A DNA stretch of 21,580 bases, from IMG/VR virus record IMGVR_UViG_3300044637_001917, positions 1-21,580 of that record; one strand, 5' to 3'. Positions 9,194-15,375 of this stretch are shown piece after piece; positions within the stretch are counted from its first letter, which is position 1; every line of letters starts with the position of its first letter. Source of the DNA: a virus. The notes under the pieces are model-generated. The model was not told the origin of the DNA. It did no database searches and worked only from the letters and a program-made list of their open reading frames with translations. A program made the position numbers and the translations under genes.

Positions 9194-10257
9194 TAGTATT
9201 TCCTATTAGCACTGTGAAGAGCTTGTACAAGTCCAGCTGTACTAAAGTTCATTTTTGATACAGCGCTTGGAGCACTAGCGTAAGACATATCAGTTATTGT
9301 TCCTTCTGCTACTTGAGACTTTTTAATTCTTGATATAGATCCGTAAGTAGCTGCCATAGCCCCTAGGGTGATGGCTGTTGGCACCGCGCCTTTAGCTTTA
9401 TGTATTGCTCCTGCTAGATAACTAGCCGGTACTACTGCAGCAGCTCCTAAAACTCCCATAGGACCTGCCGTGTCTAACGTTTTAGACAAAAAAGTGTTAC
9501 CTCCTATAAGTGTAGCGACTGCAGCCGCTGTAAAACGACCAAATTTAGGAGTATCCATGTATTTTTCTCCTACCCTATTAAAATAATCAGAAGTTTTAGA
9601 TAAAGCTCCTTTTTTACCAAATCTTACATTAGGTCCTTTTAATAAGCTAAATCCTTCTTCTCCAAGCTGTTGTATTAAAGAAATACCTTTCTTTCTTAAA
9701 CCACTTACTGCTTTGTTGTAGTCTTTTGTGTTTGAAAATTTGCTTCTATCTAAAGCAGACCTAAATCTAGGTGCTCCGGGCATACGTGGTAAAGTTCCCG
9801 GGCTTTGTGGTATAACTCTAAATGATGTTCTATTATTAGCAAAAAACATCTTATCTATCATTCCTAAGCCTTTACCTATAGCTTTTCCCCCGTAAGCTGC
9901 AGTAGTATTAAATAATTTAGTTAATGGGTCTCTTCCAAAAACTGCTCCTCCTGCGGTAAAGGCCGTAACTCCAAAAACTATATTTTTTGCAACAGATGCT
10001 CCACTACCATAATACTGGTTATATTTTTCTTCTCCATAATAACTTCTTTGCTGGGATTCAAAAGATCCTAGTAGAGCACTTGCTGCCGTACCAGCTCCCA
10101 TGTAAGCGCTAGTTAATCCAACTCTAGTTCCTATTCCAGAATAGGAAAGTGACCTTGCTATGGCAGCCTTATCTCCAGATAATATTTTTTTAGCTTGTCC
10201 AAATGCACCTACAGCTTTTCCTTTAATAAACTGATTTATTGTATTAAATCCAAACAT
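9193..10257 (-). CDS. Gly/Ala-rich basic protein with membrane-like segments
   Basis: 354 aa, not recognised. Basic, rich in Gly, Ala and Lys, with small-residue hydrophobic stretches such as TSAYMGAGTAASALLG (54-69), IVFGVTAFTAGGAVFG and a C-terminal pair around GPMGVLGAAAVVPASYLAGA and VPTAITLGAMAATYG. Such patterns occur in phage proteins that insert in or cross membranes during ejection, or in lumen proteins. It shares a short C-terminal theme (ALHSANR) with its downstream neighbour, hinting at a common partner or an ancient duplication. Ends overlapping the next gene by 1 nt. Confidence 0.55.
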   Translation of the reverse strand: MFGFNTINQFIKGKAVGAFGQAKKILSGDKAAIARSLSYSGIGTRVGLTSAYMGAGTAASALLGSFESQQRSYYGEEKYNQYYGSGASVAKNIVFGVTAFTAGGAVFGRDPLTKLFNTTAAYGGKAIGKGLGMIDKMFFANNRTSFRVIPQSPGTLPRMPGAPRFRSALDRSKFSNTKDYNKAVSGLRKKGISLIQQLGEEGFSLLKGPNVRFGKKGALSKTSDYFNRVGEKYMDTPKFGRFTAAAVATLIGGNTFLSKTLDTAGPMGVLGAAAVVPASYLAGAIHKAKGAVPTAITLGAMAATYGSISRIKKSQVAEGTITDMSYASAPSAVSKMNFSTAGLVQALHSANRKY

Positions 10258-10262
10258 TTAGT

Positions 10263-10490
10263 TTAGTATCCTCCCATTGATCTAGATTTATGATGTACAT
10301 TAGTACTAGGACAGCTATGCTTCATTGTTCTTCTTATTGAAGCATTTCCAGTAGCATGTGAAGAAACAGTAAAGTTATTAGGAAGCATAAATTTAGTATT
10401 TGGAACAAATCCTTTATGTAGTTGAATTACCTGTTTATTAGTAAGGATACCATTAACTCCTTTCATCATAAAAGAATTAAAATAACTCAT
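10263..10490 (-). CDS. Small basic protein of unknown function
   Basis: 75 aa, rich in Ser, Asn, His, Met and Lys, pI clearly basic, one Cys. No recognised domain. The ATG overlaps the stop of the preceding Cys-cluster gene by 4 nt and the stop lies 5 nt before the next gene, so it is within the same polycistronic late unit and very likely translated. The length and basic tail (HHKSRSMGGY) would suit a small virion or scaffolding component, which is a guess. Confidence 0.5.
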   Translation of the reverse strand: MSYFNSFMMKGVNGILTNKQVIQLHKGFVPNTKFMLPNNFTVSSHATGNASIRRTMKHSCPSTNVHHKSRSMGGY

Positions 10491-11317
10491 GGGTTTATTC
10501 TAAACTCCGCGTCCTTTAATTTTTCTTGACTATTGCGTCTTTCTTTAGCAATTTTAACAGCTTTCTCTCTGAGCTCTGCTGCTCTTTGAGTAGGATCTGT
10601 AGTAACTTGCCCGGCCTTGATCTGAGCTTGTCTAGTAGCTACTAGTGCGTCTCTAATCTTAGCAATATTTTTACCTGCTCTTTCCATGACATCTAAAACA
10701 GGATTTATAACATCTGCAAAAATAGGCTCACCTTGCTGAGTTGCTCCTACCTGCTGATTACTAACTAGTCTAGGATTATCAGATAAATGAACACTGCATC
10801 TCCATCTAATAAGCTCCTGTCCAGCTAGTTCATATAACATATCCATATCAAAAGAATGAACAGGATCATCAGGATTTTCAATACCAAGGGCTTTTAAATG
10901 TTTATTTATCCACATAGTAACAATAGAGCATTCTACTGGACAAACTTTACCTATAGGTAGCTTAGAGCCTATTTTGTTTAATGGACAGGCCCCGACAAAT
11001 GGACAAGAAGCCCCTTTACATACCATACCAAGGCTGCCCACGTAACCTCTAGTAGTATTTTCTATAAAAGAGGAGATGACATCTATACCTTCTTTTGACA
11101 GTCCGGTGCCATTCTCCTCATTAACAATATTGACTAGATTATTAACTACTATGTTCTTGATATTTTTTAGATCCCCAGACTTCAGATCCAATGGAGCCAA
11201 GAAAATGCTGTCCTTTCCCTTTGTGCTCAAACTGGAAGATTCTTCTAATTGCTGCCCTAGCAATTTCGCACTGGTTGCCGTTTCTTGATGAGAATCTTGT
11301 CCAGACTTCGTACTCAT
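10487..11317 (-). CDS. Cysteine-cluster protein in the packaging/structural operon
   Basis: 276 aa. The first ~45 residues are Ser/Thr/Gln-rich and look disordered. The centre holds C100-x4-C105-x5-C111-x14-C126-x3-C130 (CKGASCPFVGACPL, then GKVCPVEC), with C174 further on: a candidate metal or iron-sulphur site. The last ~70 residues are a charged helix (ERAGKNIAKIRDAL to KERRNSQEKL). Function is not recognised. A small terminase subunit would be expected in this neighbourhood and is one candidate, untested. The ATG at 11317 has no clear ribosome-binding site and lies within another open frame (11142-11399); a stop lies five codons upstream, so no longer version exists in this frame. Confidence 0.62.
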   Translation of the reverse strand: MSTKSGQDSHQETATSAKLLGQQLEESSSLSTKGKDSIFLAPLDLKSGDLKNIKNIVVNNLVNIVNEENGTGLSKEGIDVISSFIENTTRGYVGSLGMVCKGASCPFVGACPLNKIGSKLPIGKVCPVECSIVTMWINKHLKALGIENPDDPVHSFDMDMLYELAGQELIRWRCSVHLSDNPRLVSNQQVGATQQGEPIFADVINPVLDVMERAGKNIAKIRDALVATRQAQIKAGQVTTDPTQRAAELREKAVKIAKERRNSQEKLKDAEFRINP

Positions 11318-11399
11318 AGGGATAAGTTGTAGTTAAGTATTCTTGACACTCTTTTGACTCCGTGATAATTTTTATCATTAAGTCTACTGGTATATTCAT
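11142..11399 (-). CDS. Overlapping 85-aa open frame, possible dual-coding gene
   Basis: 85 aa, unknown. Its ATG overlaps the stop of the 150-aa gene (ATGA) and is preceded by AAGAAGAG, a better ribosome-binding site than that of the following gene. It would fill an otherwise empty ~80-nt gap, but its last 58 codons run through the start of the 276-aa frame in the +1 register relative to it. Either this is a genuine overlapping gene, or translation shifts from this frame into the longer one, or only a short N-terminal part matters. No motif is visible; basic and aromatic residues are frequent. Confidence 0.35.
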   Translation of the reverse strand: MNIPVDLMIKIITESKECQEYLTTTYPYEYEVWTRFSSRNGNQCEIARAAIRRIFQFEHKGKGQHFLGSIGSEVWGSKKYQEHSS

Positions 11400-11848
11400 G
11401 CTCTTCTTATCTGGTCAAGCACGTCTGGTCTAAGCTTGTCGTGGAGTGCATCAATAAGTGCTTGTTTCTCTTTCTTGTCCATAGAGCCATAGTACTCTTT
11501 TCTCCAGTTAAGAATTCTGTTCTGTAAATCCTTGACATCTTCCTCAGTATTATGGTTTTGGATGTAAGATAGAATGTCCTCGTCTTTAACATGCATCTTA
11601 TTGGCAATATCTATAATAAACTGAGCAATAGCATAATTTAAACCCTGTGTTATCTTTGCCCCTATTAACTTCTTATTAAGGGCTTCCTCTAGTTTCTTTT
11701 CAAAAATATTACTAGGAAGGTTATATCCAAAATTTGACAATACTACTACCGCATTGTCTATATTTACTCTAACTACTGTTGAGTTTGTCTTATCTCTGTA
11801 GATTGTAGACATTAACTGATTTATAATTCTTTCTTGTACGCCTATCAT
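11396..11848 (-). CDS. First gene of the late operon, unknown function
   Basis: 150 aa, predominantly helical and charged, no Cys. Not recognised. It is the first gene after the terminator at 11868-11908, so the late unit appears to start here. No Shine-Dalgarno sequence precedes the ATG; instead an A/T tract with TATATAAGTA lies 5 nt upstream of the ATG, which would suit a leaderless message (inference). The stop overlaps the next ATG (ATGA). Confidence 0.6.
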   Translation of the reverse strand: MIGVQERIINQLMSTIYRDKTNSTVVRVNIDNAVVVLSNFGYNLPSNIFEKKLEEALNKKLIGAKITQGLNYAIAQFIIDIANKMHVKDEDILSYIQNHNTEEDVKDLQNRILNWRKEYYGSMDKKEKQALIDALHDKLRPDVLDQIRRA

Positions 11849-11866
11849 TTTTTTACTTATATATGT
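11849..11866 (-). promoter_or_regulatory. Candidate late promoter -10 element (TATATAAGTA)
   Basis: On the minus strand TATATAAGTA (11854-11863) lies between the upstream terminator and the first late gene. It resembles the T4-type late -10 box TATAAATA and differs in one base from TATATAAATA, found three times on the plus strand of this window. If used, transcription would begin within a few nt of the ATG at 11848. AT-richness makes a chance match possible. Confidence 0.35.
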
Positions 11867-11867
11867 A

Positions 11868-11908
11868 TTAAAAAACCAGCTTAGGAACAGTTAGTCCCTA
11901 GCTGGTTT
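11868..11908 (-). terminator. Rho-independent terminator
   Basis: Reading the minus strand, AAACCAGCT pairs with AGCTGGTTT (ends 11908 and 11873), with partial extension inward (AGGGA against TTCCT), followed by a run of six T (TTTTTTAA). It follows the 144-aa gene stop at 11933 and precedes the late operon, so it separates two minus-strand transcription units. The plus-strand side lacks a T-run, so it is probably one-directional. Confidence 0.8.
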
Positions 11909-11932
11909 GTGGTCTAACCGAAAAATTTGCGG

Positions 11933-12367
11933 TCAGTTTGTATCAGCTTCCTCTGGAAGACTTGCCTCAAGCTGGTCCTTTAGGAAGGCAGTCTGCTGCT
12001 TCATGAACTCCTCTGGGTTCTCAACAGCCATCTTAGCCATACCAATAGCCTTGTCAATCTCGTGTACAATTCTTGACTTAAGCTCCTCAAGGTTATCCGC
12101 CGTGAAGAATCTTGACGGAGTACGAGGGAGAAGAACAGGTCCCTGGTTAGGGGCAATCTGGTCAAACTGAGGAATAACAGCTAAAGAAACAACCATACCC
12201 CATCTTCTGTTTCTCTGCTCACCCGTGGTGAAGTCTGTTATTGTCTTAGTCTTAGAATCACAATACAGGATCTCCTGCATCATGTACGCTTCTGTGTCCT
12301 GGCAGCCCTCGGGGAGCTGCTCAGTTGGTGCTACCTTCTTTCCAGGAAATTGTTTAATGTTTGTCAT
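11933..12367 (-). CDS. 144-aa protein of unknown function
   Basis: Not recognised. The middle is beta-like and hydrophobic (RRWGMVVSLAVIPQFDQIAPNQ), followed by a charged helix (ADNLEELKSRIVHEIDKAIGMAKMAVENPEEFMKQQTAFL) and an acidic end. Higher GC than the late operon. The start lies inside the end of the preceding Cys-rich gene (14-nt overlap), and a terminator follows after 25 nt, so it is the last gene of the unit that includes the serine protease. Confidence 0.55.
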   Translation of the reverse strand: MTNIKQFPGKKVAPTEQLPEGCQDTEAYMMQEILYCDSKTKTITDFTTGEQRNRRWGMVVSLAVIPQFDQIAPNQGPVLLPRTPSRFFTADNLEELKSRIVHEIDKAIGMAKMAVENPEEFMKQQTAFLKDQLEASLPEEADTN

Positions 12368-12545
12368 TAGTTAACTCTATCAGAACCGGTTCGTGGATAC
12401 TGCGATGGCAGTAATCACAAACATCGTCATTTAATACGATATCGGTAGGCACTACTCTATTATTACAAGTAGAACATCCTTTTTTATCACACACCCAATA
12501 GATATTTCTGACTCGGCGTTTCTTTTTGTTAGCTCGGTCGTGCAT
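12354..12545 (-). CDS. Small Cys-rich, probably zinc-binding protein
   Basis: 63 aa with a basic N-terminus (RANKKKRRVR) and two Cys pairs: CDKKGCSTC and CDYCH. This is a zinc-ribbon-like layout, often used for nucleic-acid or protein contacts. A clear AAAGGAGA ribosome-binding site precedes ATG 12545, inside the end of the protease gene (17-nt overlap). Partner and role unknown. Confidence 0.6.
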   Translation of the reverse strand: MHDRANKKKRRVRNIYWVCDKKGCSTCNNRVVPTDIVLNDDVCDYCHRSIHEPVLIELTNDKH

Positions 12546-13218
12546 ATATAATCTCCTTTATCCAACCATTCAAAAAGCTGATTGGTATAAAAACATGGAT
12601 ATGTGGTACAGGAGTAAACACATTTTTTGCTCTTGTGCCACCAATCAAGATAGTAAGTCCTACCAGTTCCTTGGATGTTTTATCAAAAACTCCTCCACCG
12701 GAGTTCCCATAGAAAACAGGAGCGGTACAGATCCAACTATCATCTGAAGTATTTGCAATTTTATAATTTATGACTCCTGTAGTTATAACAGGGCCTATCT
12801 GATTAGGGTATCCAACGGCGTACACATCAGAAAAAGATTCGGGCTCTGCTACTGAAAGCCCTGCTTCTGTGTGCTGTTTTGACCCTATACAATGTAGAAC
12901 AGACGCATCCGCCGGTAACTTGTGGTCAAATATTTGATTAACTATATAATCCTCGCCAGTTACGAACTTGACTTTATATGTTAATCCCAGCCCAGGATTG
13001 TACAAATCAACAACATGCTTAGCCGTTAAGATATACAAATCATAAGAGGAGGCATTAGGTAGGCAATAAACGAGCGTACCAGACCCTACACAATGCTCTT
13101 CTCCTATACCACACAAGTACACTGATACTACAGTGGAGACCATCTGGTGCGGTTCTAGGGCCTTTTTAGACTGAACAGAACAAGCCGCTAAAAGCAGTAC
13201 AAATAAAAATTTTAACAT
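12529..13218 (-). CDS. Trypsin-like serine protease with lipoprotein signal
   Basis: 229 aa. The N-terminus MLKFLFVLLLAACS is a short lipoprotein signal with lipobox LAAC (C13), so the mature protein would be lipidated and membrane-anchored in a bacterial cell envelope. The chymotrypsin/HtrA-like fold is shown by TAKHVVD (H68), PADASVL (D104) and GNSGGGVF (S173), a complete catalytic triad. No PDZ domain follows. RBS AAAGGATG is 10 nt upstream of the ATG. It heads a small unit with the Cys-rich and 144-aa genes. Possible roles are cleavage of host envelope proteins or superinfection exclusion; both are inference. Confidence 0.85.
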   Translation of the reverse strand: MLKFLFVLLLAACSVQSKKALEPHQMVSTVVSVYLCGIGEEHCVGSGTLVYCLPNASSYDLYILTAKHVVDLYNPGLGLTYKVKFVTGEDYIVNQIFDHKLPADASVLHCIGSKQHTEAGLSVAEPESFSDVYAVGYPNQIGPVITTGVINYKIANTSDDSWICTAPVFYGNSGGGVFDKTSKELVGLTILIGGTRAKNVFTPVPHIHVFIPISFLNGWIKEIIYARPS

Positions 13219-13277
13219 TGGGTAACATCCTTTAGGGGGGACGAAAACAGATGATACCCACTGAATTTGTAGCTACT

Positions 13278-13724
13278 TTATTCTTTCCACTTATCTCCCC
13301 TCATAATTTCTCTGAGGTATTTTACCGACAGTCTAAACTTACCCGCGACTTCTTCCTCAGAGCCGCCGGAAGATATTAAATCTTTGATTACTCTAACGTC
13401 AGAGATAGACAATCTAGTATTTACTACATTTAAAGTCGGGCGCTTCTGCTCTGTCCAGTAGACTTCCTTGGTCTCTAGTTCTTCTATATTAGGTACTAGC
13501 TCTAATAGCTCCATAGTAAAATTTTTCGCGCCGTGCTGGGTATAGAGCTCTTGAAGATGAGGATTCTCATGACATCCATCTTTAAGACTCTTTCTATGTT
13601 GACACCATCTCTGGTTAAGGTTTTTTGATTTGCCTACATATGTATCCTTAGTTACTAGACAAGTAATCAAATAGATACCTGATGTTACTTTGAATCTGCT
13701 TCCTGGTAATTTTATCTTCTTCAT
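13278..13724 (-). CDS. Free-standing GIY-YIG endonuclease with helix-turn-helix tail
   Basis: 148 aa from ATG 13724, chosen because AGGA lies ~10 nt upstream; a longer frame to 13838 has an unlikely low-complexity N-terminus and crosses repeats. The GIY-YIG core is clear: GIYLI (16-20), TYVGKS (28-33), R39 in LNQRW, and E87 before YW and PTLNVVN. The C-terminus (about 106-145: ISDVRVIKDLISSG...SVKYLREI) looks like the small helix-turn-helix modules that give homing endonucleases their DNA specificity. Probably a selfish homing gene between the two divergent transcription units; host-gene shutoff is an alternative. Confidence 0.82.
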   Translation of the reverse strand: MKKIKLPGSRFKVTSGIYLITCLVTKDTYVGKSKNLNQRWCQHRKSLKDGCHENPHLQELYTQHGAKNFTMELLELVPNIEELETKEVYWTEQKRPTLNVVNTRLSISDVRVIKDLISSGGSEEEVAGKFRLSVKYLREIMRGDKWKE

Positions 13725-13756
13725 ACATTGTATTTCCTGAGGCCACGATCGGTCAG

Positions 13757-13834
13757 AAAAATGACCTATAGAGTAAAAATTTCTTAGTATATAAATAAAA
13801 AAATTTAATGCTTTATCAAAAAAATGACCTATAG
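13757..13834. repeat. 15-nt direct repeat pair AAAAATGACCTATAG
   Basis: Two exact copies, 13757-13771 and 13820-13834, 63 nt apart (start to start), in the divergent control region. They read CTATAGGTCATTTTT on the minus strand, toward the GIY-YIG gene. Candidate regulator or polymerase binding sites; nothing else in the window repeats this exactly. Confidence 0.7.
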
Positions 13835-13950
13835 TCAAAAAAATGGATTTCAGTGAGTTATAGTTGTGTGATTCTCGTGGTTAGATTGTCTAATCGCGGA
13901 ACACGCCCACCGGTGCTTTGGCCTAAGCATCTGTGGTAAACGAAAGGCCA

Positions 13951-13967
13951 GCCTTCTAAAGGAGGGC
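13951..13967 (+). promoter_or_regulatory. Ribosome-binding-site hairpin 1 (loop TAAAG)
   Basis: GCCTTC pairs with GAGGGC (one G-U) around loop TAAAG; the AAAGGAGG Shine-Dalgarno core spans loop and 3' arm, 7-14 nt before ATG 13974. First of six hairpins of this design. Confidence 0.65.
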
Positions 13968-13973
13968 AAGAAG

Positions 13974-14213
13974 ATGAAAGAAGTGTATTACCTTCTGATA
14001 TCGCTCGCCGATCGAGAGATCGTCGAGCTCAGCGAACGCGAACCGGAACGCGGCGCGACCTGCCGCGTCGGCAACAGCTCCGTGTACGAGATGTCGCTGG
14101 CACAGCTCGAAGACTGCAGCTGCGTGAGCTGCGACCAGGAGGTGAACCTCCGCTTCTGGTTGCGGCAGAGGAACGAAACTCAGGCGAAGCTCCGCAAGCT
14201 ACTCGCGGAGTGA
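13974..14213 (+). CDS. 79-aa protein of unknown function
   Basis: First gene of the plus-strand module. Acidic/Arg-rich with four Cys (C50, C48-type cluster CSCVSC near residues 48-53), no recognised fold. Strong Shine-Dalgarno AAAGGAGGG placed in a hairpin. GC-rich third positions contrast with the minus-strand genes. The coding sequence itself holds short hairpins (for example CGCGGC/GCCGCG and GCAGCT/AGCTGC), as do its neighbours. Presumed early gene by position. Confidence 0.65.
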   Translation: MKEVYYLLISLADREIVELSEREPERGATCRVGNSSVYEMSLAQLEDCSCVSCDQEVNLRFWLRQRNETQAKLRKLLAE

Positions 14214-14227
14214 TCGCCGGTAAGGTT

Positions 14228-14271
14228 ATGGGTTATCCTCTAAAACCCATTGGTAGCCAGACCAATTCTGG
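14228..14271 (+). promoter_or_regulatory. Leader with competing hairpins before the 31-aa gene
   Basis: ATGGGTT/AACCCAT (14228-14250) and CCAGA/TCTGG (14257-14271) can form together, but ATTGGT/ACCAAT (14249-14266) overlaps both and is exclusive with them. The arrangement sits between the first gene and the RBS hairpin of the second. Confidence 0.5.
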
Positions 14272-14286
14272 TAGTCGTTGTCCTTT

Positions 14287-14303
14287 ACCCTTCAAGGAGG
14301 GGT
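14287..14303 (+). promoter_or_regulatory. Ribosome-binding-site hairpin 2 (loop CAAGG)
   Basis: ACCCTT pairs with AGGGGT (one G-U) around loop CAAGG; the AAGGAGGGG core lies in loop and 3' arm, just before ATG 14308. Same design as the other RBS hairpins. Confidence 0.65.
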
Positions 14304-14307
14304 TATA

Positions 14308-14403
14308 ATGGACAAGGAGAGACCGGCCGAGAGCCGGTTTGAGATCGTCGGGGCGGCCCTGATGATCCTCTTCTTCATGCTGCTGTATTTTTACAGCGTG
14401 TGA
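14308..14403 (+). CDS. 31-aa single-pass membrane microprotein
   Basis: MDKERPAESRFEIVGAALMI followed by LFFMLLYFYSV and a stop: a charged 12-residue head and one hydrophobic helix reaching the C-terminus. The start is supported by a strong AAGGAGGGG site 8 nt upstream. Too short for family assignment; phage early microproteins of this shape often act on host membranes or membrane proteins (general knowledge, not shown here). Confidence 0.65.
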   Translation: MDKERPAESRFEIVGAALMILFFMLLYFYSV

Positions 14404-14623
14404 AGAAGAAGCGCCAAGCGGCAGGGCGCTATATAAATACTGACCGCCGCCTGCTGATTGCAGGAACAGCATTGGCTTCGGCCAATTCCCGAAACCTATC
14501 AGAAATGGTAGTTCGTATGCAGTTAGCTACTGCATGCCTGATGATGGGAAGCTACATGTCATATTCTTGACATGGTTTCTTATTAGCTGCTAAAGCTTTG
14601 CCTCTTAAGGAGGGGCAAGTTGT
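14404..14623 (+). promoter_or_regulatory. 220-nt structured leader of the 143-aa gene
   Basis: No gene. A run of hairpins: AGCGCC/GGCGCT directly followed by TATATAAATA (14430-14439); CCTGC/GCAGG (14450-14464); ATTGGC-TTCG-GCCAAT with a UUCG tetraloop (14471-14486); GTATGCAGT/ACTGCATGC (14515-14537, one G-U); CATGTCA/TGACATG (14555-14574); then the RBS hairpin. Together they cover most of the spacer. Confidence 0.65.
14598..14618 (+). promoter_or_regulatory. Ribosome-binding-site hairpin 3 (loop TAAGG)
   Basis: TTGCCTCT pairs with AGGGGCAA (8 bp, one G-U) around loop TAAGG; ATG 14624 follows 5 nt after the stem. Full complement of the 16S 3' end (TAAGGAGG) is exposed partly in the loop. Confidence 0.75.
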
Positions 14624-15055
14624 ATGGTAGAGTACTGCGTTGTTGATGCGAACACGGCCGTCCGCCGTGTGTACTATGGGCTGGCAGTGCTGGCCCAGAA
14701 CAACCGCCACCCCTCGATGGGTGGTGTGGATTGCCTCCTCTCCTCGAAGAGGGAGGTCCGGCACTACGAACAGGACCACTCCGTCCAGTTCGTGGCGGTG
14801 ATCAAGTGGTCGGGAATGGACGCCATGGAGCTGGCGGTCGCCAACTTCTACGGGGACATCGGAAACACCTCCAACGTGGTTCAGATCCGTCCGTACCTGT
14901 GGAGAATCGACAGGCTGAGAGGAGAGAACAACGAAGGCTACGGCGAAGGCTACGGCTTCGTCCGCTCCACGAGGAGCGGGCGGTTGGTCCGGGAGCGAGA
15001 GCAGGACTGGCCCGCGCTCAACGTAGTCCGGGGTCTCGACTCCCCGGTGAACTAA
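14624..15055 (+). CDS. 143-aa protein of unknown function
   Basis: Not recognised. N-terminal half mixed alpha/beta with Cys5 and Cys37; a Gly-rich YGEGYGF segment comes from a 12-nt tandem repeat, followed by Arg-rich sequence. Strong RBS (hairpin 3). The coding RNA holds well-formed hairpins: 14652-14670 (7 bp), 14764-14795 (8 bp, A-A mismatch, 4 bp), 14962-14979 (7 bp) and 15028-15047 (6 bp). Function cannot be inferred. Confidence 0.68.
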   Translation: MVEYCVVDANTAVRRVYYGLAVLAQNNRHPSMGGVDCLLSSKREVRHYEQDHSVQFVAVIKWSGMDAMELAVANFYGDIGNTSNVVQIRPYLWRIDRLRGENNEGYGEGYGFVRSTRSGRLVREREQDWPALNVVRGLDSPVN

Positions 15056-15186
15056 CAACCAGACCTGAGTCATGTCTATAAACTGACTCAAGCTACAAGG
15101 CCATCAGATTTCCTGATGGTGGGGTGCGAAATGCTAGGCCCCGGTAACCTAAGTAGAGCTAATACTTCTTAAGGAGAAGTAGTCAG
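15056..15186 (+). promoter_or_regulatory. Structured leader with RBS hairpin 4 (loop TAAGG)
   Basis: TGAGTC/GACTCA (15066-15090), CCATCAG/CTGATGG (15101-15119, perfect 7 bp), GGGG/CCCC (15121-15142), then TACTTCT/AGAAGTA around loop TAAGG (15163-15181, perfect 7 bp), which contains the Shine-Dalgarno of ATG 15187. AAGTA (near 15150) can also pair with TACTT of the RBS hairpin's 5' arm, which would open the ribosome-binding site. Confidence 0.7.
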
Positions 15187-15375
15187 ATGGATTCGTTCAT
15201 CCGCAATGCCTTTCAACTGAAGGGCTTCGACGAGGTGTACGACTACCGGCAGGTCGGTCCGCGCCGGTGGGTCGTTCGGCTGGGCTGCTCGTGGCTCAGC
15301 GTGTACTGGGAGGCGGAGGTGTCCGTCTCCCGGTCCGGGAGGATCTCCACGAAGGAGATCAGCAATCCGTACTGA
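15187..15375 (+). CDS. 62-aa protein of unknown function
   Basis: Small, basic and beta-rich by pattern (RRWVVRLGCSWLSVYWEAEVSVS), no known motif. RBS AAGGAG in a perfect hairpin. The coding sequence carries back-to-back hairpins: GCCTTTC/GAAGGGC (15208-15225), GGAGGCGGA/TCCGTCTCC (15309-15330, one G-U) and GATCTCC/GGAGATC (15342-15360, perfect). Confidence 0.65.
   Translation: MDSFIRNAFQLKGFDEVYDYRQVGPRRWVVRLGCSWLSVYWEAEVSVSRSGRISTKEISNPY

Larger units (their letters stand above)
13725..13973. promoter_or_regulatory. Divergent control region between minus and plus modules
   Basis: About 250 nt with no convincing gene, where coding strand and base composition both switch. It holds a 15-nt direct repeat AAAAATGACCTATAG (13757-13771 and 13820-13834), TATATAAATA on the plus strand (13788-13797), a GGTCA/TGACC hairpin (13751-13766), TTAGA/TCTAA (around 13881), and TGGCCT/AGGCCA (13919-13950) just before the first plus-strand gene. 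Promoters in both directions are expected here, but no textbook -35/-10 pair stands out. Confidence 0.55.

Noticed and set aside
13757-13834. CTATAGG on the minus strand as a T7-like promoter
   Set aside because: Only the short CTATAGG core matches; the rest of the T7-type consensus is absent.
13278-13838. Longer GIY-YIG protein starting at 13838
   Set aside because: The extra 38 residues span repeats and lack an RBS; ATG 13724 has AGGA upstream and starts just before the domain.
14538-14550. CTGATGA followed by GAA in the 220-nt leader
   Set aside because: Only three bases separate the two core boxes, so no stem II can form; not a hammerhead.
14731-15081. 116-codon plus-strand frame overlapping the 143-aa gene
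   Set aside because: Arg/Gly/Pro-rich shadow of the real frame, no RBS.
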